In this document: in pieces, positions 13,254-24,988 of the stretch | Layout: each line of letters starts with the position of its first letter | Position numbering within the stretch: the stretch's first letter is position 1 | Assembly: GCA_003116875.1 (NCBI GenBank) | Contig: BCKT01000002.1 | Location: 1,302,001-1,366,000 of the forward strand | Length of the DNA: 64,000 nt | From: Takashimella koratensis | Taxonomy: Eukaryota > Basidiomycota > Tremellomycetes > Trichosporonales > Tetragoniomycetaceae | Direction: 5' to 3' | The notes under the pieces: model-generated | Told to the model about the DNA's origin: nothing | Seen by the model: the letters and a program-made list of their open reading frames with translations, nothing else | Databases searched by the model: none | Position numbers and translations under genes: made by a program

Positions 13254-14055
13254 GATGTTTGGGTACAGAGTGTGAGTGAATGAGTGTGAAGTAATCGACT
13301 AAGGGGGACCTACGGCTGGCTGTTGTGAAGAGCAGATGGGGTCCCTCTTATAATTGTTGGGAATGGAATGCTAAAATATGCTGTTCGTACCCTGACGTGC
13401 ACAGCCTTTCACCACAATCTAGTTGCCCCGATGGATCGGAACGCGTCTCAATGACAAGTCCTGCTCCTCCTCTCGATTTTCACTCACGGAGAACCTGTCA
13501 CCCTTTCACTGACACATCAAACTGATTCAACTCCTCAGATCAGGGATGTTGTCGTACATTGGATACGGATATCAGACACTTTCCGGACTCTCCTTTATAC
13601 CTCCTTTCTGCTCGATCAGCATAGGAGTGGCCTCGATTGTGCACCTGTGATTGTCCTGATTTGCTCCCCTCATTGATCCGCCCCCTGCTTTGAGGTTGAA
13701 CAGGGGTAAAAATGTCTCATTGCGGAGAAGGAGGTTGTCATGATCAGGCATGGATGCCAACACGCCTCTGTTCACTAGGGCATCCTACACAAGCCGAAGC
13801 AAATGCACGTCCCTGCAGGCTGCTTTCCAGAATGAAAGGAAGAAGGCTAGGCGATACTGCCTCCAGTTTGTGAGCACACAAGCAAAAGGCGATCGCTTGA
13901 TGGTCAGCCATACATTTCTAGAGGGAAGTACACGGACAATGGTAACGGTTGCGTGAGGAAACACTTGCATGAGTGGTTGTATCACAGGGTATACGAAAGA
14001 TCAATCCTGACCTCAGGCTCGGTGCTTTTTCAAACACCTTCACAACAAAGCTGAA
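13254..14055. other. Spacer between A2 and A3
   Basis: About 800 bp. It holds the A2 promoter, with TTATAAG on the minus strand near 13347. No further gene or relic is recognised. Confidence 0.4.
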
Positions 14056-14657
14056 TCAAAGCTGAGAGCATTTGAGGTCGACACCGCCGACAGTCGGAGT
14101 CGCTACGTAAGGCGGCTGGAAGGCCAACGTCAACGAGACCGTTTCCGTTGGCGGTGGGATAGCCTGAATTTGACACTGGAATGAAAAACTGGTGTCAGTT
14201 CCTGCTCACGTCGTTAAAATGCTCATCGCCGCTCCTCAGGATTGATCAAGGAACACCTCTAAAGCAGACATACCTGCAGAGTAGCGGTGGGCTTCGCGGA
14301 CTTCCAGTTGTCCTCGTTACCGGCGGCAGGCTCCGGGTACATGGTCGCTACGAAGGTCTGGAGCCAGTTCTCGACGCTACAAAGCACATCATTTGTCAGC
14401 AACAGGAAGACCATTTAGGATCTGTTCTACCTGAGTAAGTGGTTTCTACAAGGAAAAGGTTGGCCTCACGTCATGTCAAACTGCCACACGTTGCCCCCCA
14501 CGCCTCCCCAAGTGTTGTCAACCGACTGGACAGTCTGATATCCGTCGACTTCAAGGACGACGTTGGGATCGTCTCGCTTCGACGCCTCGGCAGGTGCCGC
14601 CAGGGCAGGGAGGAGGGTGACGAGAGAAGCGAGGGCGAAGGTGTAGGCAAAACGCAT
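14056..14657 (-). CDS. Array A copy 3 (A3): predicted small secreted protein, divergent subgroup
   Basis: Three exons (14470-14657, 14274-14376, 14056-14175) encode 136 aa. Signal peptide MRFAYTFALASLVTLLPALA, then APAEASKRDD with a Lys-Arg pair, NTWGGVGGNVWQFDM, VENWLQTFVATMYPEP, NWKSAKPTATLQ, and exon 3 starting CQIQAIPPPTETVSLTL, with PPYVATPT and the last Cys in LKCSQL. It is closest to A2: same signal peptide start MRF.Y, the KR pair, and ATMYP. Exon 2 is one codon shorter than in the other copies. Function unknown. Confidence 0.86.
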
Positions 14658-15420
14658 GATGGACGAGTGCTTGGTGCTGTTGAGTAAACTTGAAGTAGTC
14701 GATAGAGCGATGACCTGCTGGTTTGATCCGGGGAAGCGATTCCTCCAGACTTTTATAGACTGAATGCTCCCTCTACTATCACCAAGTGATACCCTCGTAT
14801 GATGACTTTCCCTACACTCTGTTCTATCCCCCGGCATAGCGATCGAGACATGTTTGAGGGCATGTCCCCTTCCTCCCCGCGATTAGCGCCCACGGGGAGT
14901 ATTTCAACCTTTCACCAACACGATCTAGATGTAAAAGGTTCAAAACACCCCTCAGGGATGAGTCAACATCTTCCGTGCGATTATCTAAGATTTTTCAACC
15001 TTTCCTTTCTCCTTCCTTTTTTCAAATGGATCCAGAGGCTCTCCCTCGGTGTCCTTGCCACGCCTGTCACTGATCTCAATCTGCAGCAATCTTGATCTAC
15101 TCACCGTTTGACCCTAGCACTCACATCGCCTCAGGATGTCAAGAAGGGTACGTCCACAGGTGGAACCTCTATCGGGGGTTTTTCAGTCTCAAACATTCAG
15201 AGCAGGACAAGGGAAAAGTGGCATGACACGCTTGGCGACACTCCTTTGGGCTATGCTCCTGAGTGTAGGGATCCTCGTGGGAGATGAGCAAAGGAAAGAG
15301 AGGGCAAGGGAGTGTCACAATGAGAATCCAGGAGCGAAGCTGGCTGATCCAAACATAACATCTTTGCATCAAGTGAACCACCGTGAACGGTGCTGAAGTA
15401 GAGAGACTACAAAGGCAAGT
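14658..15420. other. Spacer between A3 and A4
   Basis: About 760 bp with the A3 promoter (TATAAAAG on the minus strand at 14750-14757). I see no gene in the remainder. Confidence 0.45.
14750..14757 (-). promoter_or_regulatory. Putative TATA box of A3
   Basis: TATAAAAG on the minus strand, about 93 bp upstream of the A3 ATG. A4 has the same octamer at nearly the same distance. Confidence 0.6.
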
Positions 15421-15981
15421 CTACTTGCAAGTCATAGTGGCTACTTCCACGGTCGGAATCAAGACGCACGGTGACACATCGGCGATGGTCACGAAGCTCT
15501 GATCAGTCGGCGACGCGGTGACTTGGACGTTGCACTGGTTCAAGCAATTGGTCAGTCTCTTATTGGGGCAATCAGATGGCCAAGACTTACCGAGAGTGTG
15601 GCAGTTGGCTTTGCAGTGGTCCATCCTTAGTCTGAGACATATGCCGTCGGAGTCGCCCACAAAGTAACAGCAAAGTCTTCGGCAGTATACGTCTTGCTAT
15701 ACATTCATGAGCAAACCTCAAACTCATCATGGAGAGGGCAACTGCCTGACTTACTCAAATTTGAACAACCATTCTTCGTCTCCTATACCCCCCCATGGCT
15801 GAACGGTCTTGAAAGACTGGATCCGAGCGTACTCGCCCAAGTCCAGCATAACACCAGGGGTCGGGTGAACCACAGGGGGAGTGGAGGCAGGTGGAGGGGG
15901 TGCACTAGTATCTGCCGGGGGTGCAAGAGCCGGAATAACGGCTACGAGTGGTGTAAGGAAGATAAGGTTGCTGAACATCAT
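15421..15981 (-). pseudogene. Array A copy 4 (A4) with an in-frame stop in exon 2
   Basis: All three exons (15755-15981, 15591-15696, 15421-15534) and both splice junctions are intact, with the family's usual exon 2 (106 nt) and exon 3 lengths. It encodes a signal peptide (MMFSNLIFLTPLVAVIPALA), a Pro-rich linker, QPWGGIGDEEWLFKF, KTYTAEDFAVTLWA, then a TAA codon at 15627-15629, just before WTTAKPTATLS, where sister copies have a variable residue. Exon 3 (CNVQVTASPTD...) is open to its own stop and has an extra Cys where others have Tyr in PYV. The break appears recent because nothing else has decayed. A sequencing error would also explain it. Confidence 0.8.
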
Positions 15982-16077
15982 GGTGCAAGGCGATTGCGAA
16001 TAAGGTATTGTAGGTCTGTGTGTCACTTGTGAGCGATTGACCTGGGGGAAAGGTTGAGCACCGCTCTAGCCGTATCG

Positions 16078-16085
16078 CTTTTATA
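16078..16085 (-). promoter_or_regulatory. Putative TATA box of A4
   Basis: TATAAAAG on the minus strand, about 97 bp upstream of the A4 ATG, so the core promoter is still present although the coding sequence carries a stop. Confidence 0.55.
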
Positions 16086-16786
16086 CCATTCGCCCGAGCA
16101 GTATTTTACATAGGTGAAACTCACAACTTTAGAACTTCACTTTGCCCAAACGCACCCCACTCGTCATAGCCCCCCTTTCAGTATCCTCTCCGTTCACCTG
16201 CACCGGCGTGACTAAGGTGGCCCATGTGCTAGGGTCATCGCCCACAGTCGCAGCACGTATTGCCCGTGAGATTCTCTCAGCTGCTCAGTTTCCAGCGTGT
16301 CAATGTGGTGTATAACTTGTGTCTGCTGCGAGACCAGTGCAGATCTTGTGGGATGCACCGTGATGTCGATAAAGGATGCGTGGCATGATGGAGGAGGGGG
16401 TCAATCCTGTTAGGTTTCTCACTCGATCTGGGGGATCCATCGCTCGACGCTCTACGGGCTGCTATATGTATGTCTCTCTCTCAGTCTCTCCGCAGTTCCC
16501 CCTGTCCATGTCTCTATTGTTCTCCGGCGGCCGTCGGCCGCCGGCCGGTGCACGGTTCGTTCCTCTGACAATGTGCCTCAAACCTGACAAATCCTTTGGC
16601 GATTGAGCTCCTGGACGAAACGTGACACCGAAAAGGAAGCCATAGGGTCACACTGATGGGCATAGAGGGGTACGCGATCGCAACACCTGCTCAGCCGACC
16701 GTGACGACTGTACGGCATGTACGAAGCCGGATATACACTTAGAAGAAGACTGTCTGTTTCTACTGCCTCAATCCGTCACTGAGACA

Positions 16787-16882
16787 TCATCGTGGGAGTG
16801 TCAGTGGAATAGATACGTAAGGAGTCATGTAATCACTGTACATGGAATAGCGGTCTGTCGGGGACGCAGTGACTCGGTCAAA
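16787..16882 (-). pseudogene. Relic of an array A exon 3
   Basis: Read on the minus strand this gives VTASPTDR, then M and Y residues, a D, and TPYVSIP. This is the order found in exon 3 of intact copies (CNVHVTASPTD...TPYVPTP). The leading Cys codon and the final Cys are gone, and no exon 1 or 2 is visible upstream. It lies about 100 bp downstream of the A5 stop codon. I read it as the decayed 3' end of a lost ninth copy or of a partial duplication. Confidence 0.65.
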
Positions 16883-16987
16883 GCGAGCAAGGGAGAAGAT
16901 ACATTTGTTACATTATGGACGAGCGTTTGAATGATACAGAGAGAGACATTACAAGGCGCGCAAGCTTGCCAGTCAGTCGGGGTTCTA

Positions 16988-17591
16988 TCAGCTGGTAGGA
17001 ACACAGGTCATGGTAGCACCCGAGACCGTTGGAGTCGGGACATAGGGTGTGACGTCTGCTACGGTCATGAAAATGGAATCGGTTGGAGCCGCTGTAACGT
17101 GCACGTTGCACTGAAGGTGATGAAGTTTTTGGTGTCAGCTGCCACTTGAAAGACAACCACTTGATGTCTATGGTCCATATGACTTACCGACAAGGTGGCG
17201 GTGGGCTTGGCGGTGGTCCATTCGTAGCCAGTGTAGGCAATGGTTCCCGACGGCTCCGCCCACAACGTCACGGCGAAGTCTTCCGCCGTGTAGGTAGCAC
17301 TACGGGTTCGAGATTTAGCAAACCACGTTCACATGTAGGTGAAGCCAGGCAGGTGTGGACTTACTCAAACTTGAAGAACCACTCTTCATCACCCATACCG
17401 CCCCACGGTTGGACGGTCTTGTATGACTGCACCTTGGCCCACTCGCCAAGATCCATCATCACACCAGGGGTGATGACAGGTGGCGAGGGGGTGGCAGAGA
17501 CCGCCGGGGTGACTGAAGCTGCGGGGGCAGCAAGTGCCGGGAGGATGGCAAGAACGGGAGCGAGGAGGATGGCAGATCTGAAAGAGAGCAT
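16988..17591 (-). CDS. Array A copy 5 (A5): predicted small secreted protein
   Basis: Three exons (17365-17591, 17188-17299, 16988-17110) encode 153 aa. Signal peptide MLSFRSAILLAPVLAILPAL, a Pro/Thr/Val linker, QPWGGMGDEEWFFKF, TYTAEDFAVTLWAEPSG, TTAKPTATLS, then CNVHVTAAPTDSIFMTV, TPYVPTPT and TMTCVPTS at the end. Exon 2 is two codons longer than in most copies (TIAYTGYEW). It is a good reference copy for the family. Function unknown. Confidence 0.88.
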
Positions 17592-18465
17592 TGTTGGGCA
17601 CTGATGGTCGTACAAACTTTACAAACGAATGTGGTCGAGTTGCTGCTGCTGGATCTACCAGAGATATCAGATCAGTTGGATGAAGAACTGTCAAAGAATT
17701 CCCCAGACGTGGTGGTATTTATACTTTTCAGAGGATCCTCCTGCCTACGGGCGCTTCATCACAGATGAGCGATGGACAAAGCGGATGATACATGTGCGGT
17801 GAGGTATGGAAAAGGAGAAGGGAAAAGAGGAGCATAGGGAGACCCCTGTCGTCGCAGACGACAACTTGAATGGTGATCAAACTCTTCCCTTCTTTGCGGT
17901 TGCGAGGACGCATCATCCGAACAATCGAGCGGGCGTTACCATTGATAGTCATCTGACATCCCAAGACGCTGGCGAGGGGTTTGATGAGACTTCCCTTTGG
18001 TAATGTCACACTTCGACCGTTTGCTCTTCCATTCACGCTGTAAGCTCCTTTAAAGACTTGTCGCGCGTATGGGATCAAAGCTGTTACGTGTGTCGATCAT
18101 GTGAAAGGATGACAACAGCCTCCTCGTCCTCTCTTCGGGTGGTTTGGGGATGTTTGAAACAGTGTAAAGTCCTTCCTTTCATCAAGAGGCTGTTCGAGGC
18201 CGAAACATCTCGTCCTCCTAGTGTGTATGGATAGTTCGCTGATCCACGTACAGTCGGTATCACATCTTGTAAGCGGAGTGGGTCATGTGCTCTTTGGGAA
18301 CTCTGCACGTGCCACCGTTTTGGTGCACATTAGTACTTTACAGAGTGCCAAGAGGGAGTTGCAGAGAACGATTTGTGCATCTTCAGAGGTTCAGTACGTA
18401 GTGGTGAGCGTGGAAGGTAAATATGATAGAAAGTGGAGTAAACGAGTCGATTAGTGGTGACTAAT
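17592..18465. other. Spacer between A5 and A6
   Basis: About 870 bp with the A5 promoter. It also holds TGAAAGGATGA at 18102-18112, a sequence that recurs in other spacers of both arrays. No gene is recognised. Confidence 0.45.
17716..17723 (-). promoter_or_regulatory. Putative TATA box of A5
   Basis: TATAAATA on the minus strand, about 125 bp upstream of the A5 ATG. The same octamer occurs at matching distances in A6 and A8. Confidence 0.65.
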
Positions 18466-19071
18466 TCACGTGGTAGTCGCACAGGTCAAGATTGCGTCCC
18501 CAATGGTAGGCGTGGCGACCCAAGGGGAAGCCGTTTCGACTGCCATGTATACGTTATCAGTCGGGGACGCCGTGACATGGACGTTGCACTTCAGAGGGTG
18601 TCAGGCTCAGTGAGCGTCCTGTACTTTCGTATATCACTTAGCGGATGACTTACCGACAACGTTGCCGTCGGCTTGTTTGTGGTCCAGGCGGTGTTGGCAA
18701 TCATTCCCGAAGGCTCCGCCCACAAAGTCACCGCGAAGGCTTCTGAAGTATACGTAGAGCTGTATTTGTTCAGCAATCAGATTGATGACCAAATTATTAC
18801 AGACTTACTCAAACGCAAAGGACCAGGCATCCCATCCTAATCCTCCCCACGGCTGGACAGTCTTGTCAGACTGCACCTTGACCCAATTGGGAACTTCTAC
18901 TTGCACGTAAGGGGTGATTACGGCAAGGAAAGGGTCGTACGTCACGGTGGCCTTCTGCGTAACAATGTCCGTAACAACGAGTGTTACGGTGGGGGTCGCC
19001 GCGGGAGCAGCGAGTGCCGGGAGGGCAGCGAGCATCGGCGCAAGGTAGAGGGCGGATTGCAAGGAGAGCAT
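18466..19071 (-). CDS. Array A copy 6 (A6): predicted small secreted protein
   Basis: Three exons (18809-19071, 18654-18759, 18466-18588) encode 163 aa, the longest of the family because of a longer Thr/Val linker after the signal peptide (MLSLQSALYLAPMLAALPAL). Then QPWGGLGWDAWSFAF, TYTSEAFAVTLWAEPSG, TTNKPTATLS, CNVHVTASPTDNVYMAV, SPWVATPT and ILTCATTT at the end. Conserved positions are intact. Function unknown. Confidence 0.87.
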
Positions 19072-19199
19072 GGTAATGAGTGTCGTTTGTACGTGGTACA
19101 GTGGAATGCAGGAGTGTGGCTGAGCAACGTATACTGGTCGTATCAGAGGTGAGAGACCAGTCGTGTGAAGAGTGGTCGCTGACGAGACGAATTGAGTGG

Positions 19200-19207
19200 T
19201 ATTTATA
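19200..19207 (-). promoter_or_regulatory. Putative TATA box of A6
   Basis: TATAAATA on the minus strand, about 129 bp upstream of the A6 ATG. Confidence 0.65.
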
Positions 19208-19908
19208 TCACCTCAGAGGGGGGATGTTAGTCAAATACCGTATACATTTCAACGAGGAGAGACTTGGCCGAACAGTATCAGCAGCCTCTCCTGCGTGTCA
19301 TGTTGAAATGGTCTCGACGGAGAGGGGAGGAAGGAGTCAGAAAACTAAGGGAGACAGGATACTGAGATCTCGGTGGGTATGCTCACCATTCATCGCTGTG
19401 CTCATCTCGTTGCAACACAAACAAACGAGTACATTGTCCCTTTGACAGCACCCAACACCGCTTGGTGAAACTTGCCTGCACAGAAGGGAGCCAGATCTCG
19501 CGGCCCTTTTGATGCCGTCACAACTCAAATATTGCTCTTCGCTTATTTTCTCGCTCTCCGTTGACAGCTTGTCTCATATTGGGACCGAGTTGCACGACAA
19601 CTGAAAGGTTTGGCAAGACACTTTTCATGGCTCAGGTAGAGGGGCTATTTGAAACGCAGTCATCATCCCTGAGACGTGCTGGTGGAGGTCGAAACACGTT
19701 CAGTGAGAGGATGTGAAAGGAGCATCGGCCCGATGGTCCTTTGATCTCACAGCCGCAGACATTTGCTGTCGGGTCAACCTGAAGCCAACATAGCCGTGAA
19801 GCCTTTCCGCGCCATCCTTTCTTTTCATATGGACATCACAGTGCTCCTTGTCCATCCTTTCACGACTGATTCGTAATAGTACATGTTGGTTGCTGCTTGG
19901 GTGGTACT

Positions 19909-20026
19909 GGCCGCAAATACATAATTTTCAACAGGGGAACGGACGTCGAATTGAAGAGCAAGATACCACCCTTCGCCAACTGGAGACGATCTTGAGAAGC
20001 CCTGCCAACGTTCGTCGAGCTTGTAA
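19909..20026 (-). pseudogene. Possible intron-less relic of array A exons 1-2
   Basis: The minus strand reads SYKLDERWQGF, then GEGWYLALQFD, then PVENYVFAAS. Intact copies have SYxxxxxW(D/G)G, GxxxWxFxF(D) and, after a spliced intron, VENWLQTFVA or TAEDFAV. The relic would join these without an intron. It sits directly downstream of the A7 stop. The similarity is limited and may be chance. Confidence 0.35.
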
Positions 20027-20623
20027 CTAGGCAGAAGTAGGAGCACAGTCAAGGGTGAATCCTAAGTTGGTAGGCTCGGGGACGTAGGGAGTGCGGTCGG
20101 CAAGCACCACCTCTACTCTGAGTGTCGGGGAAGCAGTGACGTGCAAGTTGCACTAGAGAACAAGTCAGCACGTATTGCAACACTGCAAGGCTTGGACCGA
20201 TTCATTAGCTTACCGATAATGTAGCGGTGGGGGCAGCGGTCGTCCAACCATAGTTGGAGAGGGTCTCTGTAGTTGTAGCCCACAGGGTTACCGCAAAGGC
20301 TTCGGAAGTGTAGGTAGCGCTGTGGACGTAAAACTGTCAGCAAAGCATGCTGGCTTTCTTATGGAATGACGACCAGAGGAAGGGGCTAACTCAAAGGGGA
20401 AAAACCACTGTTGGTCACCCATACCGTCCCAGCCATTGACCGAGTTGTACGAACTCACCCTGGCATACTGGCCGACGTCGAGCAATGCCCCATTGGTTGG
20501 GGCGGGCTGTTCGGCAAACGCTGATGTAGCCGGTGGGGCACCTTCCATCGGTGTCGTATCGGCCAGAGCGGGTACGACGACGAAGAGAGCCCCAAAAAGA
20601 ATGGTTGATATGTAGGAAAGCAT
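20027..20623 (-). CDS. Array A copy 7 (A7): predicted small secreted protein
   Basis: Three exons (20391-20623, 20214-20319, 20027-20152) encode 154 aa. Signal peptide MLSYISTILFGALFVVVPAL, linker rich in Pro/Ala/Thr, NGWDGMGDQQWFFPF, TYTSEAFAVTLWATTTE, TTAAPTATLS, CNLHVTASPTLRVEVVL, TPYVPEPT, and DCAPTSA at the end. The WGG motif is WDG here, and the WAEPSG block is WATTTE. Intron 1 starts GTTAGC rather than the usual GTAAGT. Function unknown. Confidence 0.86.
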
Positions 20624-21482
20624 GGTGATGTAGCAATTGGTTTGTGCGCGGTACAATAGTATATGGAGCAGCGAGTATGTCGGCGAGTCTGTCGGTTGAG
20701 AGAAAGAACGGCCTTGGGAAAACTGAGGACTGCCCTGTATTTATGAGAGAGCAGAAATGTGTGCTGAGACCGCGGGGCTGGTAGAACGATGAAGCGAGAG
20801 ATCTTGGGGAGCAAAAGGAGAAAGCATCAGGGGAAAGGGGAAAGATGGACGGGTACGAGGGAGAAATGGGGCGGGATGCGAGGCGACAGTGAGGATGAGA
20901 GTCGAATGCCGACCTTGACGATCATGGGAAAGGAGGTAAAGAAAGGAGCTGAAACTGACCCATCAACCTAGAAAAGGAAAGATCACGGGGATGATTATGC
21001 GTCTCTGTATGCCTAGTTCTTACCAAAGACGGATGGGGGTAGAAGCACGACGATTGCGAGGGGCATGAGAAAGCTGATCGATAGTGTGAATAACCTAGCG
21101 CCCATCCCTCGGGGTACACTTCAAAGGTTTGAACGGAGATCCGCACTAGGTATGAAAGGATCCCTCCAGTATCTCCTGGCTTGATCACGGCTGCGTAAGG
21201 TGTCTAGACAGAGGCTGGGACAATTCGGGAATCACGAACGCCACGCCGATTCGCCTGCGGCGTCTCACACCCCTCTGATAGGTCATCGTACGGGGTAGAG
21301 GGGACTGCGGGTTTGCTTTTGTGCGTGGGTGTGGGGGGACATGTGTGTCAAGAGTACTGTATGAGAGGTGTACGCCAGTGGCATGCATGCATTGTCCTGG
21401 CAAGAAAGCAAGGAACAGGAAGGTAGTTGGCGGTAATGAAGAGCTTCCGAAGTAGAGCAACGCAGGCTTTGCCGAAACTCTG
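20624..21482. other. Spacer between A7 and A8
   Basis: About 860 bp with the A7 promoter (CATAAATA on the minus strand at 20738-20745). No gene or relic is recognised in the rest. Confidence 0.45.
20738..20745 (-). promoter_or_regulatory. Putative TATA box of A7
   Basis: CATAAATA on the minus strand, about 115 bp upstream of the A7 ATG, one base from the TATAAATA of A5, A6 and A8. Confidence 0.5.
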
Positions 21483-22088
21483 CTACTTGGTACTCGTGGG
21501 AACACAAGTCAGGGTGGCGCCGTTGACTGTGGGTGAAGGCACATAGGGAGTGACGCCGGTAATCTCCACGAAGAGCTGCTCAGTTGGGGAGGCGGTGACA
21601 TGCACGTTGCACTACGACAATTATCAGCTCACTGTACCGATCCCGCAGCTCTCTTGCTGACGCTCAAGCTAGGACCAGAAAGCTCACCGACAACGTCGCC
21701 GTGGGAGCGGCGGTCGTCCAGTCGTTGTTGCTGTATAGCCCTGTCGGCTCCGCCCACAAGGTCACCCCAAAGGCTTCTGAGGTGTAGGTAGCGCTACATA
21801 TACCATCTTATCAGCTTTGTCACGTCTTTCGTAGGGGACAGGAGGAACTTACTCAAACTTGAAGAACCAATCATCAAAGCCCATACCGCCCCACCCGTCG
21901 GCTGTCCTGTAAGACCCTATCTTGGCCCAGCCATTGACGCCCAGCAGGACCCCAGGGGCGGTCGGGATTGTGACTGCAAGGGTGGTGGAGCTCGGAGGGG
22001 CGCCTTGAGAAGGATCTGCCGGTAAAGCAAGGGCGGGTATCGCGACGAAAAAGGCGCCAAGAAGGACGGTTGACTTGAGGGAGAACAT
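21483..22088 (-). CDS. Array A copy 8 (A8): predicted small secreted protein
   Basis: Three exons (21853-22088, 21688-21793, 21483-21611) encode 156 aa. Signal peptide MFSLKSTVLLGAFFVAIPAL, Pro/Ser/Thr linker, DGWGGMGFDDWFFKF, TYTSEAFGVTLWAEPTG, TTAAPTATLS, CNVHVTASPTEQLFVEI, TPYVPSPT, LTCVPTSTK at the end. It is the first copy in array order of transcription, next to the long G tract. Function unknown. Confidence 0.88.
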
Positions 22089-22224
22089 GTTGACACTGAC
22101 GATAAAAGGTTTGTGGTGTTGTACGGGGTATTCGGCGAGAGAGATCGACTTTGCGCAGATATGGTAGGCGCTCACAGATGTGTGAGTAGTCAGATGGCAG
22201 GAAACAACGCTCAAAATAGGGAAG

Positions 22225-22232
22225 TATTTATA
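22225..22232 (-). promoter_or_regulatory. Putative TATA box of A8
   Basis: TATAAATA on the minus strand, about 137 bp upstream of the A8 ATG. Confidence 0.65.
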
Positions 22233-22368
22233 TCTTTGTGAGGGAGGCAGCTAGAGAGCACTTTATGAGACAGTGAAGCAGGAGGTCCTGCGAGTGAAAG
22301 GATGAGAAGGAGGAGTGACACGGTGTATGGCAAGGGAAGGATTTGCAAACAAGCTAGAGTCGGCCCCG

Positions 22369-22370
<2 letters not shown>

Positions 22371-22406
<36 letters not shown>

Positions 22407-22408
22407 CG

Positions 22409-22458
<50 letters not shown>

Positions 22459-22462
22459 GGGG
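22371..22462. repeat. Long poly-G tract
   Basis: Two G homopolymers of about 36 and 48 bases, separated by a short CGC and ending in GTGGGGG. The tract lies about 280 bp upstream of A8. It could form G-quadruplexes on the plus strand. The true length is doubtful because homopolymers of this size are poorly sequenced. The rest of the 22089-23106 interval has no recognised gene. Confidence 0.85.
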
Positions 22463-23106
22463 GAAGTCCGTCTGACGCTAAAGGAGGAAATGAGAGATTA
22501 GAGAGTTTGACTTCCCAGCCCAATGGAAAGAGGATCATCGCGATGCTCATGTGTCTTTGCTTTTCTCGTTTCAATCAGGAGGTGTGGGTGTAGAAATAAG
22601 ACCAGCACGTGTGGGATGAAAGGACTGATGGTTTGTCATGTTTCAATCTCCAGAACACGCGCAACGCCTGTGGATGAAACTCGTTTGATATATCACTCAA
22701 AAGGTTTCTCTCCGCTTCTCTTTGCATTCTACTACCACAGACGTACGAGTCTGAAACAGGGGCAGAGAAGACTAGCGTTGGGAGTGCCCAGGGTAGAGAC
22801 AAAATGCGTTTCTGGTTCGTTCCTTTAGTTCTTTCCGTTGTATCAGGGGGCCACTCCTACCGTGAAAGGAAGGACGGCAGTCGTCTGTGCGAGAGACATT
22901 AGGTTAGTTCGCCAACCCTCACCGCCGTCACAGCAAAGTGTAGTAGGCTGAAAGGTCGATCCCACAGCGCGCGAGAGAGATGGACCTCTTCAGAGATATC
23001 ACTGTTGCATTACAACTCGTCCTTCTTTTGATTGTTCTTTCCTCGTTAAATCCTCTCACCCATCTGCGCATAATCTCAAGATCAATCTTCAAAGAAGTAA
23101 CAAGGT

Positions 23107-24988
<1,882 letters not shown>

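Larger units (their letters stand above)
19072..20026. other. Spacer between A6 and A7
   Basis: About 950 bp. It has the A6 promoter at its left end and a possible coding relic at its right end (separate entry). The middle holds nothing I can assign. Confidence 0.4.
11276..22088 (-). repeat. Tandem gene array A: eight copies of an unrecognised secreted-protein family
   Basis: Eight head-to-tail copies (A1-A8, right to left in transcription order) cover about 10.8 kb with spacers of 0.75-1.0 kb. Each copy has three exons, with a phase 2 intron after the WxFxF motif and a phase 0 intron just before the first conserved Cys. Exon 2 is 106 nt in six copies, 103 in A3 and 112 in A5. The shared plan is signal peptide, short variable Pro/Thr linker, W(G/D)GxGxxxWxFxF, a segment like TYTAExFAVTLWAEPSG, WTTxxPTATLS, CNVxVTASPT, PYVxxPT, and a final Cys shortly before the stop. 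Mature proteins have only two conserved cysteines. No known domain is recognised. Confidence 0.9.

Noticed and set aside
22263..22593. Poly-Pro and poly-Gly open frames across the G tract
   Set aside because: They are direct translations of a homopolymer and carry no other signal of a gene.
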